Source of the DNA: an uncultured Cocleimonas sp. | GTDB taxonomy: Bacteria; Pseudomonadota; Gammaproteobacteria; Thiotrichales; Thiotrichaceae | Length of the DNA: 17,942 nucleotides | Direction of reading: 5' to 3' | Assembly: GCA_937974135.1 (NCBI GenBank) | Contig: CALJIH010000039.1 | Location: 1-17,942 of the forward strand | Shown here: piece by piece, positions 7,495-15,245 of the stretch | Layout: every line of letters starts with the position of its first letter | Position numbering within the stretch: position 1 is the stretch's first letter | Notes under the pieces: model-generated | What the model saw: only the letters and a program-made list of their open reading frames with translations | What the model was told of the DNA's origin: nothing | Database searches by the model: none | Translations under genes and position numbers: made by a program

Positions 7495-8759
7495 TGCGTT
7501 ATTTTTTAATGTTCTGTTTTATTGTGGGTGCGTTTTGGCTAGCCATATTCGCCGTACAAAATTCCGCAGACATAACTATAAATTATCAGTGGAATGACAA
7601 TCCTATGAGTGTCAGCCTTACAAGCACAACCTTGCTAATAGTTGGCATAGTTGGGCTAGTAGGACTCTATTTCCTTCTGAGTATTCTTAAATTTATATTC
7701 AGCATAGGAAAACGAATTAAAAGTAGACGTCAAAGAAAGTTAGCCTTAAAAGCAAAGAATGAGCTTACTAAAGGCTTAGTGTTATTTACAGAAGGTAACT
7801 GGGAAGAGTCGGAGCATTTGTTAATTAATAACGTTGATGCTTCTGAAACACCACTACTTAACTATTTAGCAGCCTCTCGATCTGCGCATATGCAAGAAGC
7901 ATACGATCGCAGGGATAACTATTTAAAAGTCGCTAGTGAACAAGGTGAAGAGGCACAAATTGCAGTAGCAGTATCACAAGCTGAAATGCAATTCACTAGT
8001 GATCAACTCGAGCAATCTCGGGCAACCTTAATAAGACTATTAGAAGTCTCGCCAAAACACCCATATGCCTTAAAGCTTTTAGCTAAAGTATATTTCCAAC
8101 AAGAAGATTGGAATAATTTATTTACGTTACTACCTGATTTAGACAACCTTTCACTGATAAATAAAAAGGACAGCAAGAAATATCAAAAAACGGCATTAAC
8201 AGGGATATTTCATTCATTAGCCAGAAAAAAAGATATCAAGAATTTAAAAATACTATGGAAGAAATTGCCAGGTAATCTTCGTGATAGTACTGATGCTTTA
8301 CTTTTATATTCTACGGCTATGAGTGAGGCAGGAGATCTTGAAGAGAGTAATAAATTACTCATCGAAGCGTTAAACAAAAACCCTAACGAAAAACTCTTCG
8401 AGCGATATGGCTTGATCGAACATGAAAATCAAGCGAATGCAATCAAAGAGGCTGAAAGGTGGTTGCTGGATAATAGTAAAAGCCCAATGTTACTATTAGC
8501 GTTAGCACGGTTACATCGAAAGCATCAACTCTGGGGAAAAAGTAAATCATACTATAACGCTAGTCTAAATTTCTCTCCCTCGGCATCTGTTTATTTGGAG
8601 TTAGCCGAGCTCTTGGAAGAGTTATCAGAACATGAAAATGCTGAGATGTGTTACAAGCTAGGACTTGAATACAGCATTCGTAAAAAAGGCCAAATTCTAA
8701 ACTTAAAATCGCTTAGAAGTGTTGATAATAGTAAAAGCCGATCACGCAGGCCGGCATAA
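7494..8759 (+). CDS. hemY: HemY-like TPR membrane protein
   Basis: Gammaproteobacterial HemY, a membrane protein of the late hem operon. It is unrelated to the Bacillus protoporphyrinogen oxidase that shares the name, and its exact role is unsettled. Two transmembrane helices (about 3-21 and 44-68) bracket the family's HemY_N segment with the AVQNSADITINYQW motif. After a basic stretch (KRIKSRRQRK) there is a helical-repeat region (about 85-395) with TPR-like units, for example around LLEVSPKHPYALKLLAKVYF and the EAGDLEESNKLLIEALNKNPN repeat. The 421-residue length is usual. Its ATG overlaps the hemX stop by 1 nt. It ends only 9 nt from the convergent Pcm-like gene, with no visible hairpin between them. 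Confidence 0.9.
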   Translation: MRYFLMFCFIVGAFWLAIFAVQNSADITINYQWNDNPMSVSLTSTTLLIVGIVGLVGLYFLLSILKFIFSIGKRIKSRRQRKLALKAKNELTKGLVLFTEGNWEESEHLLINNVDASETPLLNYLAASRSAHMQEAYDRRDNYLKVASEQGEEAQIAVAVSQAEMQFTSDQLEQSRATLIRLLEVSPKHPYALKLLAKVYFQQEDWNNLFTLLPDLDNLSLINKKDSKKYQKTALTGIFHSLARKKDIKNLKILWKKLPGNLRDSTDALLLYSTAMSEAGDLEESNKLLIEALNKNPNEKLFERYGLIEHENQANAIKEAERWLLDNSKSPMLLLALARLHRKHQLWGKSKSYYNASLNFSPSASVYLELAELLEELSEHENAEMCYKLGLEYSIRKKGQILNLKSLRSVDNSKSRSRRPA

Positions 8760-8768
8760 ACATTGAAT

Positions 8769-9422
8769 TTAGAATATAAAATCAGATTTCTTTTGCAAAC
8801 CTTCTAAGAGTTTTAACTCAGTTTCAAATAAGCTGGTTCTAATAAAATGACCATCAGCCGTTAATTCAACTTTCATAGCATGGGCAACAGGCTTACCTCC
8901 CACGACTATAAACAATCTTCCGCCAGGTTTTAATAGTTGCTCAAACAATGGCATATATTCTGGGATAGATCCCGTAACTGCTATAGCGTCGTATTTTTTT
9001 TCTTGATTTAAATCTGTCAAAGCATTTTTAGTTTCTAGATTAAAGTTGGAAATATTCACCATAGCCAGCTTCTTTTCTGCAGCTTGAATAAAATCGTCGT
9101 GAATATCGATGCTATCAACATGTTTCGACATATTCGCCATACAAGCTGTCACATACCCACTACCTGTTCCAACTTCTAAACATTCATCATCAATGCTTAT
9201 TTCTAGTTCTTGAAGCATGCGCCCTTCAATACGTGGAAACATCATAGATTGATCATGATCTAAAGGTACTTCAATATCTGCATAAGCCAATGAGGCTAGT
9301 GCCTCTGGCGCAAATACTTCGCGTGGAATACTGGCCATAGTTTGAAGAACAGTATCATCTAAAACAGAGCAAGGACGAATCTGTTGTTCGATCATATTAA
9401 ACCGTGCTTGTTCCATATCCAT
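8769..9422 (-). CDS. Pcm-like SAM-dependent methyltransferase (protein-L-isoaspartate O-methyltransferase family)
   Basis: Class I SAM-dependent methyltransferase fold. The glycine-rich SAM motif LEVGTGSGY is at 82-90 and the post-II motif LKPGGRL at 164-170. It begins with MDMEQARFNMIEQQIRPCSVLDD, typical of the shorter gammaproteobacterial Pcm paralogue often found near tolC. The usual Pcm substrate loop (QTISQPYIVA) is replaced by QSMMFPRIEGRM (58-69), so true isoaspartyl repair activity is doubtful. The frame opens at a TTG (9434), but the ATG at 9422 is preferred because GGAA lies 7 nt upstream. It sits downstream of the sox operon terminator and so likely has its own promoter in 9423-9494. 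Confidence 0.88.
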   Translation of the reverse strand: MDMEQARFNMIEQQIRPCSVLDDTVLQTMASIPREVFAPEALASLAYADIEVPLDHDQSMMFPRIEGRMLQELEISIDDECLEVGTGSGYVTACMANMSKHVDSIDIHDDFIQAAEKKLAMVNISNFNLETKNALTDLNQEKKYDAIAVTGSIPEYMPLFEQLLKPGGRLFIVVGGKPVAHAMKVELTADGHFIRTSLFETELKLLEGLQKKSDFIF

Positions 9423-9494
9423 CTTAATTTCCAAATAATGATTAGTTTAGTAATGAGTGAATCTTAAGCGAAGAAGAGTTATTTGCAAGCACAA

Positions 9495-9518
9495 AAAAGC
9501 CCGAATTAACGGGCTTTT
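9495..9518 (-). terminator. rho-independent terminator of the sox operon
   Basis: AAAAGCCCG (9495-9503) pairs with CGGGCTTTT (9510-9518) around the 6-nt loop AATTAA. Read on the minus strand the stem is followed by a run of six T, just 20 nt past the soxA stop. Confidence 0.9.
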
Positions 9519-9537
9519 AATAAAAACTTAATTCGTA

Positions 9538-10377
9538 TTATTTTCTTGCACCAGGACCATTTAATTCCATGCCATTAGACATCACAGCCTGAAAGTATTC
9601 CAACGCTCTATATTGATCGCTTTGCGCTTTAAAAGGTTTTGCTCTTATATTCTTATTACAACCACCATAACGACGGTGTAGTGTACCTAGTCCGCCCCAT
9701 TTAGAGCGATATACAGGAAAGTGAGAAGGATGTCCTAAGGCAGGGCTCAATGGTTCAACCCTAACTTTTCTATTGGCATTGTAAACGTGGCAATCTGCAC
9801 AAGAGAAGTTGAGCTGTCCACGCTTAGCATAAAAGAAGTTCTTACCTTTATTATACCAAGCTAATGCTTTTTCAGTTTTAGGCTGAACATCAATTTTTCC
9901 ACCTCTTCCTTGATAAGCAATATAGGCAGAAACTTCTGCGATTTTTCCTCTTTTCCATTTAAAGGGCTTCTCGCCATTATCAGTAAGGCACTTATTGATA
10001 TCACCTTCTAAAGTGACAACCGTATCTTTTTCTTCATCATGATATGGGTATTTGCCACGAATACTAGAGACATCATCACCGAAACAGCTTGCAAATGATT
10101 TTCCATTCTTGAACGCTTTGGTATAGATCTCTTCGCCTTTGTCTATATCAATCTCATAGGGAGGGAACTCCTCTATCTCTTCCCATTGGCTTCTAGCATC
10201 TTCGTTTAACGCATATGTGCCATTAACCAATTCATTAAGGTCAAGTTTAGCCCCTAATGTTTTTTGGAAATACGCTCTTAACGCTTCGGTATCTTCCGCA
10301 GGAGTTGATGCCTGAGTGGATATAAATGGGTTCATCGCGATAGCTAATAACGCAATTGAGCTTAACAGTTTTTTCAT
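9538..10377 (-). CDS. soxA: sulfur oxidation c-type cytochrome SoxA (single-heme form)
   Basis: Periplasmic subunit of SoxXA, which oxidatively joins thiosulfate to the SoxY carrier cysteine. A signal peptide (MKKLLSSIALLAIAMNPFISTQAS) precedes the mature protein. One heme site, CADCH, is at 193-197. The active-site cysteine that becomes the cysteine persulfide heme ligand is C240 in the hallmark RRYGGCNKNIRAKPF. The N-terminal heme motif of diheme SoxA is absent: the region has SCFGD (97-101) with single cysteines C98 and C130, which may form a disulfide. The length, 279 aa, is normal. AGGAGT upstream supports the ATG at 10377. It is the last gene of soxXYZA, after an 85-nt gap from soxZ. 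Confidence 0.96.
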   Translation of the reverse strand: MKKLLSSIALLAIAMNPFISTQASTPAEDTEALRAYFQKTLGAKLDLNELVNGTYALNEDARSQWEEIEEFPPYEIDIDKGEEIYTKAFKNGKSFASCFGDDVSSIRGKYPYHDEEKDTVVTLEGDINKCLTDNGEKPFKWKRGKIAEVSAYIAYQGRGGKIDVQPKTEKALAWYNKGKNFFYAKRGQLNFSCADCHVYNANRKVRVEPLSPALGHPSHFPVYRSKWGGLGTLHRRYGGCNKNIRAKPFKAQSDQYRALEYFQAVMSNGMELNGPGARK

Positions 10378-10462
10378 TATTTACTCCTAAGTCATTATTC
10401 AAGTTACATGCAGATGCTTGAATAATGTGGTGAATATTTTCCTTCCTTTTTACTTTTCTAAA

Positions 10463-10780
10463 CTATTTTTTACCGACTTGTTTCTCGAGAGAATCACTTT
10501 TCCCTGTATTATCTTTCCACGTTAACTTAATCGTGTCAGATTTATCACCGGCATAACTAAAAGAAATAAAAGGGTTTTTAGAAATCGCACCCGTCCAGTT
10601 CGCAGTCATTACTGGCTCGCCATTCGCTTCAACAACAACTTCATTAATAAAGTGTGCAGGAATCTTGTCACCTTTTTTGTTTCTGCGTAAACCGGTATGC
10701 ATCGGATGTGTAATGAGCGACTTAACTTGAATCAAGCCTTTCTTTTCTTTGGTACGTAATTTAATTGTAGATTTTGCCAT
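10463..10780 (-). CDS. soxZ: thiosulfate oxidation carrier complex protein SoxZ
   Basis: Small periplasmic partner of SoxY. SoxYZ carries the sulfur substrate covalently through the Sox cycle and SoxZ helps dock partner enzymes. The 105-residue immunoglobulin-like protein has the family's K-x-L-I-x-H-P-M-H-T-G-L-R segment (20-32), the INEVVVEANGEPV strand (45-57) and the WTGAISKNPFISFSYAG region (62-78). There is no signal peptide, consistent with Tat co-export bound to SoxY. The frame extends 15 nt upstream, but the ATG at 10780 is clearly the start because GGAGG lies 6 nt before it. It begins 2 nt after the soxY stop. Confidence 0.96.
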   Translation of the reverse strand: MAKSTIKLRTKEKKGLIQVKSLITHPMHTGLRRNKKGDKIPAHFINEVVVEANGEPVMTANWTGAISKNPFISFSYAGDKSDTIKLTWKDNTGKSDSLEKQVGKK

Positions 10781-10782
10781 GT

Positions 10783-11247
10783 TTAGCCTCCGCATCCGCC
10801 TTTGGTTACTTTAATATTTGATTTAGCCATATAATATTTGTCATCAGCTTTGACTATAGCTACTACATCTGTTGTTTTTGCCATTTTAAAGCGAGACTTT
10901 ACTGCTGCCTTACCTTTTGCTCCAACTGTGTATCTTGCAGCGTATGGGATTGGATTATTTGATACCACAGCAACGATTTCTGTTGTTCCTTCTATCTCAG
11001 AAGTGATACCCACTGGCACCACGGCACCATTTTCTGCAATCTCAGGTGATTTAATTTTAATCATATCTGATTCAGCAGCATCACTTGCCCCCATCATTTC
11101 CATGACCTCTTCTGTAGACTTAGCTTTAGTAAAGTCTTTCTCATGAGATGCAGCCATGACAGTTTTGGGTTTTATCAAACCGCTTGTTACTACTGCTCCA
11201 GTTGCACTGGCTACGATGGCAGTTTTTATGAAGCTTCTACGTTTCAT
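10783..11247 (-). CDS. soxY: thiosulfate oxidation carrier protein SoxY
   Basis: Periplasmic sulfur carrier subunit. A twin-arginine (Tat) signal is visible: RRSFIK at residues 3-8 followed by a hydrophobic core and an A-x-A type site near residue 32. The C-terminus is the swinging arm GGCGG with the substrate-binding cysteine C152 two residues from the end. Thiosulfate and its derivatives are bound to this cysteine as it visits SoxXA, SoxB and SoxCD. The middle contains the IKSPEIAENGAVVPVGI strand region typical of SoxY. AGAGGA upstream supports the ATG at 11247. It lies 39 nt downstream of soxX and directly before soxZ. Confidence 0.97.
   Translation of the reverse strand: MKRRSFIKTAIVASATGAVVTSGLIKPKTVMAASHEKDFTKAKSTEEVMEMMGASDAAESDMIKIKSPEIAENGAVVPVGITSEIEGTTEIVAVVSNNPIPYAARYTVGAKGKAAVKSRFKMAKTTDVVAIVKADDKYYMAKSNIKVTKGGCGG
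10787..10791 (-). promoter_or_regulatory. soxZ ribosome binding site embedded in the last codons of soxY
   Basis: A perfect GGAGG lies within the codons for the last two glycines of the SoxY GGCGG terminus, 6 nt ahead of the soxZ ATG (10780). It fixes the soxZ start and couples translation of the two carrier subunits. Confidence 0.88.
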
Positions 11248-11286
11248 TTCTTTTCCTCTTAATCGTTTTTTATCAATGAATCAAAT

Positions 11287-11652
11287 CTACAGGCTATGAA
11301 TGTATTCAGTGATTTTGTCTAATTCTTCATCACTCAAAATACCGTGCGTACCAAAAGGAGGCATTGAAGAATTAGGGTTTTTTGTTCTGGGGTCACTGAT
11401 TTGCGCTTTCAATGCATCCTTATCAGCATAGCGACTTTTCATGGCAATCAAAGGTGGGCCAATATTTCCTGGCTGTTCTTCACCCACAATCATATGGCAG
11501 GCCAAACAGTTACCTTTCTTACGATCTAAGGCTATTTTTTTACCTTCTTTAATAGCTGAATCATCTCCAGCATTTACCGTCACAACACTGATTGTGCCGA
11601 ATAGTGTAAGTGTAGAAATCACTACAGACATTAAGCGAAAAGTTTTTCGCAT
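11287..11652 (-). CDS. soxX: sulfur oxidation c-type cytochrome SoxX
   Basis: Monoheme partner of SoxA; passes electrons from thiosulfate conjugation towards small c-type cytochromes. A signal peptide ending at about VNA (residue 28) is followed by the heme-binding CLACH (49-53). The distal ligand methionine is M97 in SSMPPFGTHGILSDEEL, the SoxX hallmark. The length, 121 aa, fits the small SoxX type. The frame opens at 11664, but a perfect GGAGG (11658-11662) lies 5 nt before the ATG at 11652, so that start is chosen. First gene of soxXYZA. Confidence 0.95.
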   Translation of the reverse strand: MRKTFRLMSVVISTLTLFGTISVVTVNAGDDSAIKEGKKIALDRKKGNCLACHMIVGEEQPGNIGPPLIAMKSRYADKDALKAQISDPRTKNPNSSMPPFGTHGILSDEELDKITEYIHSL

Positions 11653-11721
11653 GTTGACCTCCATTTTATGAGAACTTTTAAACTTTACTATCTACTTAAC
11701 TCATAAATGAAATAAGTAGTT

Positions 11722-11727
11722 ATTATA
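11722..11727 (-). promoter_or_regulatory. candidate -10 element of the sox operon
   Basis: A perfect TATAAT on the minus strand, 70 nt upstream of the soxX ATG, in the 184-nt AT-rich gap after the M48 peptidase gene. No good -35 hexamer lies at 16-18 nt, so if real the promoter may need an activator. In such AT-rich DNA a chance match is possible. Confidence 0.35.
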
Positions 11728-11836
11728 AATTAAACAATTTACCTTATTAGAATAGACCAAAATTATTATGTGTGCAAAATCCAAAAGAGATATATAAATT
11801 TTTAAAATTAAGCACTTAAAAATATTCTATAAATTA

Positions 11837-13252
11837 TTATCGCTTTGAATTTTTGATACTATTAATGCTGTTAAGCATTTGTTGCATTTCCTGCAACTCC
11901 GTAATATTTGAACCTGGTAGTCGAATAGCTTGTTGCAATTGCAATTCAGCAGATTTATATCGACCTGAACGAAGGCTACGTTCGGCAACTGCTCGATAAG
12001 CTAAAGAATTATTTCCCATTAAACGAGCTATTTCTTGTTTGATTTCAAAAATCTCTAAACTTGTTTGTTCAGACTCATTAATCTCGTTTAAAACGCGCCA
12101 TGCCTGCTGCACTTGCCCCAGGGATAAATAAGCTTGGGCCAATGGGGCACTGATCGCTTCATTACCAGGATAAATACGAATAAAGCTATTCAATAAAGAG
12201 ACCGTCTGTTGATACTGTTTTTGTTGGTTGTATAACTCTGCAATTAATATCGCTTCATTCACATTATTCGTTTTTTGGATTTTACTTGCGCGAATCGCTT
12301 CTGTTATCGCACCCCTGTGTTTTAGTTTTAAGGCATTGGCGTAATTTTTAATGTTAACGGGTACATTGTTAGGTGTGACAAAGCTGCGAGTAACTAATGA
12401 TCTGACCTTTTCGCGCATGTATAAATAACTGATGTCTTCTCGGCCTTTAAACACGCCGTATTTTTGTGCACGAAATGAGGTATCTGCAACTCGTTTAACA
12501 CTTAAAGGATGATTCTGTATCATCTCTCTAATCTCGGCAGTATTACTGCTGCCAAAACGCTCAAGCTTTTGCAAAAAACGAGGCATACCCATGGGGTTAA
12601 ACCCAGCATTGGCTAATATACGTAAGCCCACTCTATCTGCTTCAGCCTCAGCACCTCGCCCAAAAGAGAATTGTTTATGTGCGGCTCCTGCAATTGTGGC
12701 ATTTAATATAGCTGCACCCGCTTGAGGATCTTGAGAGGCAGCAATGGCACCAACAACTAAAGCAGCACCTGTAGCAAATTTATTTTTTTCTGCTTCAGCA
12801 ATTATGCGTTGAATATGACGTTGGGTGACATGCGCAATTTCGTGTGACATAACTGCAGCTAGTTCACTTTCAGAATCCGTACGCAAAATTAAACCTGCGT
12901 TTACAATAACCACCCCACCAATAGTGGCAAACGCATTCACTGATAAATCTTTAGATACCGCAAAATAAAACGGCGTTGCGGTACTTGGCGCGCTAGCTCT
13001 TAACTTATTCCCTAATGATCTTATCCAAAGATTTACTTCAGGGTTCTCTATTAGTAATCCTCTAGAACGCAAATTTCGTAATATATTTAAACCTTGCTGA
13101 GTTTCTTTTACTGCTGAGACGTAATGACCAGAACTATCTCCTAAAGCTGGTAAATTCAGATCAGGCAACTCAAGATTCAAATCAGCTAAAGATGTAAACG
13201 TAAACATCAAAATAGATACTGAAAGAGTAATTTGAACAAAAAGATTCTTCAT
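11837..13252 (-). CDS. BepA-like periplasmic M48 metalloprotease with TPR domain
   Basis: Exported zinc metalloprotease/chaperone of the BepA (YfgC) type, which supports outer-membrane protein assembly and degrades stalled substrates. A signal peptide (MKNLFVQITLSVSILMFTFTSLA) is followed by the M48 domain. The zinc motif HEIAH is at 137-141 in AAVMSHEIAHVTQRH, and the third ligand glutamate is about 202 in GAEAEADRVG. The C-terminal third (about 290-470) is helical with TPR-like units (AELYNQQKQYQQTVSLLNSFIRIYPGNEAISAPLAQAYLSLGQ). The frame stays open to 13420, but only the ATG at 13252 gives a signal peptide, and the resulting 471 aa is close to BepA (487). No Shine-Dalgarno is visible before it. 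It is divergent from the rhodanese gene. Confidence 0.9.
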   Translation of the reverse strand: MKNLFVQITLSVSILMFTFTSLADLNLELPDLNLPALGDSSGHYVSAVKETQQGLNILRNLRSRGLLIENPEVNLWIRSLGNKLRASAPSTATPFYFAVSKDLSVNAFATIGGVVIVNAGLILRTDSESELAAVMSHEIAHVTQRHIQRIIAEAEKNKFATGAALVVGAIAASQDPQAGAAILNATIAGAAHKQFSFGRGAEAEADRVGLRILANAGFNPMGMPRFLQKLERFGSSNTAEIREMIQNHPLSVKRVADTSFRAQKYGVFKGREDISYLYMREKVRSLVTRSFVTPNNVPVNIKNYANALKLKHRGAITEAIRASKIQKTNNVNEAILIAELYNQQKQYQQTVSLLNSFIRIYPGNEAISAPLAQAYLSLGQVQQAWRVLNEINESEQTSLEIFEIKQEIARLMGNNSLAYRAVAERSLRSGRYKSAELQLQQAIRLPGSNITELQEMQQMLNSINSIKNSKR

Positions 13253-13420
13253 AATATTAGGAGGATTGAAATTTGTTTTAGTTCCTTTGAGTTTAGGCTT
13301 AATTTTAGAATACCATGCACTAGGGAATTGAGCATTAGACTTGCTTATATTCTTATGCAAATATACTCGCTGTTTACTCGTACACTGAAGCGCATCATAA
13401 AGATGCGTAGGTATTTTCAT

Positions 13421-13747
13421 ATGTCATTTAAAGAAGTAGATTCTGCAACCCTAAAAAAAATGATCGATACAGAAGGTGACAATCTTCTGTTATATGACAT
13501 TCGTACCCCCGCAGAATATCAACAAGGAATGATAAGAGGAGGAAAATTAACACCTCTTGATGTAGTACCTTCCATGATGAATGAAATTCCCACTGATAAA
13601 ACCATTGTGTTTTATTGTCGCAGTGGGGTGCGATCAGCGCATGCCTGTGAATATGTAAATGAACAATTAGACTTAGACGCAATCAATTTAAGTGGCGGAA
13701 TTATTGCTTGGTATCAATCAGGAAACGAAGTGATTAAGCCAGAATAG
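13421..13747 (+). CDS. single-domain rhodanese-like sulfurtransferase
   Basis: Cytoplasmic 108-residue rhodanese of the GlpE/PspE size class with no signal peptide. The YDIRTPAEYQQGMIRGG motif (25-41) and the catalytic six-residue loop CRSGVR (66-71, nucleophile C66) are intact, followed by AINLSGGIIAW (87-97). It could move sulfane sulfur from thiosulfate or persulfides to acceptors such as TusA or cyanide; placed near sox, a role in sulfur metabolism is plausible but not shown. The frame extends upstream to 13232, but that part reads as the reverse of the M48 upstream region, and the ATG at 13421 gives the standard domain start. The ribosome site is weak (AGG, 9 nt spacing). A copy of the C-rich 3' motif lies 42 nt after the stop. 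Confidence 0.92.
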   Translation: MSFKEVDSATLKKMIDTEGDNLLLYDIRTPAEYQQGMIRGGKLTPLDVVPSMMNEIPTDKTIVFYCRSGVRSAHACEYVNEQLDLDAINLSGGIIAWYQSGNEVIKPE

Positions 13748-13789
13748 ATCTGCATCAAAAAACCACTAAACGCTAACCAAATAACAAGC

Positions 13790-13811
13790 AAAAGACACCC
13801 CCCTACTTTTG
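13790..13811 (+). repeat. copy 3 of the ACACCCCCCTACTTTT motif, downstream of the rhodanese gene
   Basis: This 22-nt stretch matches 404-425 exactly (AAAAGACACCCCCCTACTTTTG). It has no inverted partner nearby, unlike the pair at 402-526. The rest of the 13748-13963 gap is AT-rich and holds a 14-nt palindrome TTTTTCATGAAAAA (13890-13903) and the PFK ribosome site. Confidence 0.9.
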
Positions 13812-13889
13812 GGCATTTTTAAAACAAAACTCCTTATGTTATCCGTCTATAAAAACATGAAATATTTGGATGACTCACGTATTATGCTG

Positions 13890-13903
13890 TTTTTCATGAA
13901 AAA
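13890..13903. promoter_or_regulatory. 14-nt palindrome upstream of the phosphofructokinase gene
   Basis: TTTTTCATGAAAAA is a perfect palindrome 60 nt before the PFK start. It could be a regulator site, but an A/T-run palindrome of this size may also arise by chance in AT-rich DNA. Confidence 0.3.
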
Positions 13904-13963
13904 GCGGATTATCCTAAATCTGATCTTGTATCAACATCTCTAGTCCATCCAAAAGGAAAGAAA

Positions 13964-15226
13964 ATGACTATAAAGAATGCTTTTTATGCACAGTCTGGTG
14001 GAGTAACTTCGGTAATTAACGCATCAGCATGTGGCGTCATTCAAACAGCACAAAAGCATAACAATAAAATTGGAAAAGTCTTTGCTGGTGAAAACGGCAT
14101 TATTGGTGCTTTAACCGAAAATCTGATCGATACTAGCAAAGAGTCTGATGAAGATATTGCGGCGTTAATGCATACACCTTCGGGGGCATTTGGCTCATGT
14201 CGTTACAAAATGAAAAGTTTGGAAGAAAATGAAGCTGAATACAAACGACTCATCGAAGTATTCAAAGCACATAATATTGGTTATTTCTTTTATAACGGTG
14301 GTGGGGATTCAGCAGATACCTGCCTTAAAGTCTCGCAACTTTCCGAAAAAATGGATTACCCGATTCAGGCAATTCATGTTCCTAAAACAATCGATAACGA
14401 TTTACCGGTAACAGACAACTGCCCAGGTTTTGGCTCGGTTGCAAAATACATTGCTGTATCCACTCGTGAAGCAAGTTTTGATGTGGCGTCAATGGCTGAA
14501 ACTTCAACCAAAGTATTCGTTATTGAAGTAATGGGTCGCCACGCAGGTTGGATTGCAGCAGCAGGTGCTTTGGCGGCCGATGCTGACAATGATATTCCGG
14601 TGATTGTGTTATTCCCTGAGATAAAGTTTGATAAAGATAAATTCATAGCACTGGTTGATAAAAAAGTTAAAAGCCATGGCTATTGCAGCATCGTAGTTTC
14701 TGAGGGAGTAGCTTGGCCCGACGGAAAGTTCTTAGCTGAACAAGGTACAAAGGATAATTTCGGACATGCACAATTAGGCGGAGCAGCACCTGTTGTTGCT
14801 AATATGGTTAAAGAAGAATTAGGCTATAAATTCCATTGGGCAGTCGCTGATTATTTGCAAAGATCAGCACGTCATCTTGCATCTCAAACAGATGTAGACC
14901 AAGCATACGCTTTAGGCGAAGCAGCCGTTAACTTGGCAGTTGAAGGCAAGAACTCGGTGATGCCATCCATTGTTAGAACATCAAACAACCCTTATACATG
15001 GGAAATTCAATCGGGTGATCTTTCGAGTATTGCGAACGTAGAAAAAATGATGCCGATGGAATACATCTCAGAAGATGGCTTTGGAATTACAGAAGCATGC
15101 CGAGAATACTTATTGCCACTCATTGAGGGTGAATCTTATCCTCCTTACAAAAACGGAATGCCACAATACGTAACTTTAAAGAAACAGTTGGTTGAAAAAA
15201 AATTAGCCGAATTTAAAATGAGATAA
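13964..15226 (+). CDS. pyrophosphate-type 6-phosphofructokinase
   Basis: Converts fructose-6-phosphate and PPi to fructose-1,6-bisphosphate and phosphate; reversible, so usable in glycolysis and gluconeogenesis. The N-terminal YAQSGGVTSVINAS (8-21) matches the phosphate-binding start of the family. The donor-site motif is NGGGDSADT (111-119): an Asp replaces the glycine that lets ATP bind in ATP-PFKs, as in PPi enzymes (GGDDS/GGNDS). The second hallmark PKTIDNDL (140-147) has the PPi-specific lysine K141 and the catalytic D144. MGRHAGW (190-196) binds the sugar phosphate. The 420-residue length suits the PPi-PFK group. AAGGAAAG before the ATG is a good ribosome site. It appears monocistronic. 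Confidence 0.93.
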   Translation: MTIKNAFYAQSGGVTSVINASACGVIQTAQKHNNKIGKVFAGENGIIGALTENLIDTSKESDEDIAALMHTPSGAFGSCRYKMKSLEENEAEYKRLIEVFKAHNIGYFFYNGGGDSADTCLKVSQLSEKMDYPIQAIHVPKTIDNDLPVTDNCPGFGSVAKYIAVSTREASFDVASMAETSTKVFVIEVMGRHAGWIAAAGALAADADNDIPVIVLFPEIKFDKDKFIALVDKKVKSHGYCSIVVSEGVAWPDGKFLAEQGTKDNFGHAQLGGAAPVVANMVKEELGYKFHWAVADYLQRSARHLASQTDVDQAYALGEAAVNLAVEGKNSVMPSIVRTSNNPYTWEIQSGDLSSIANVEKMMPMEYISEDGFGITEACREYLLPLIEGESYPPYKNGMPQYVTLKKQLVEKKLAEFKMR

Positions 15227-15245
15227 ATTTAAAAAAAGACAGTTC

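Noticed and set aside
10838..11146. 102-codon plus-strand frame opposite soxY
   Set aside because: It is the mirror of a real Tat-exported soxY; the hydrophobic protein is a by-product of the antisense frame.
13259..13264. Strong AGGAGG on the plus strand near the M48 start
   Set aside because: No plus-strand start codon at proper spacing opens a frame of meaningful length; the following TTG stops after two codons.
13232..13420. N-terminal 63-codon extension of the rhodanese frame
   Set aside because: The extension has no rhodanese homology, its start overlaps the M48 signal peptide coding region, and the ATG at 13421 gives the normal domain.
13857..13943. 28-codon plus-strand frame (MKYLDDSRIML...) upstream of PFK
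   Set aside because: No ribosome site, low complexity and AT-rich; nothing beyond chance supports it as a gene.
14374..14646. 90-codon minus-strand frame inside PFK
   Set aside because: Antisense shadow of the conserved PPi-PFK catalytic region.
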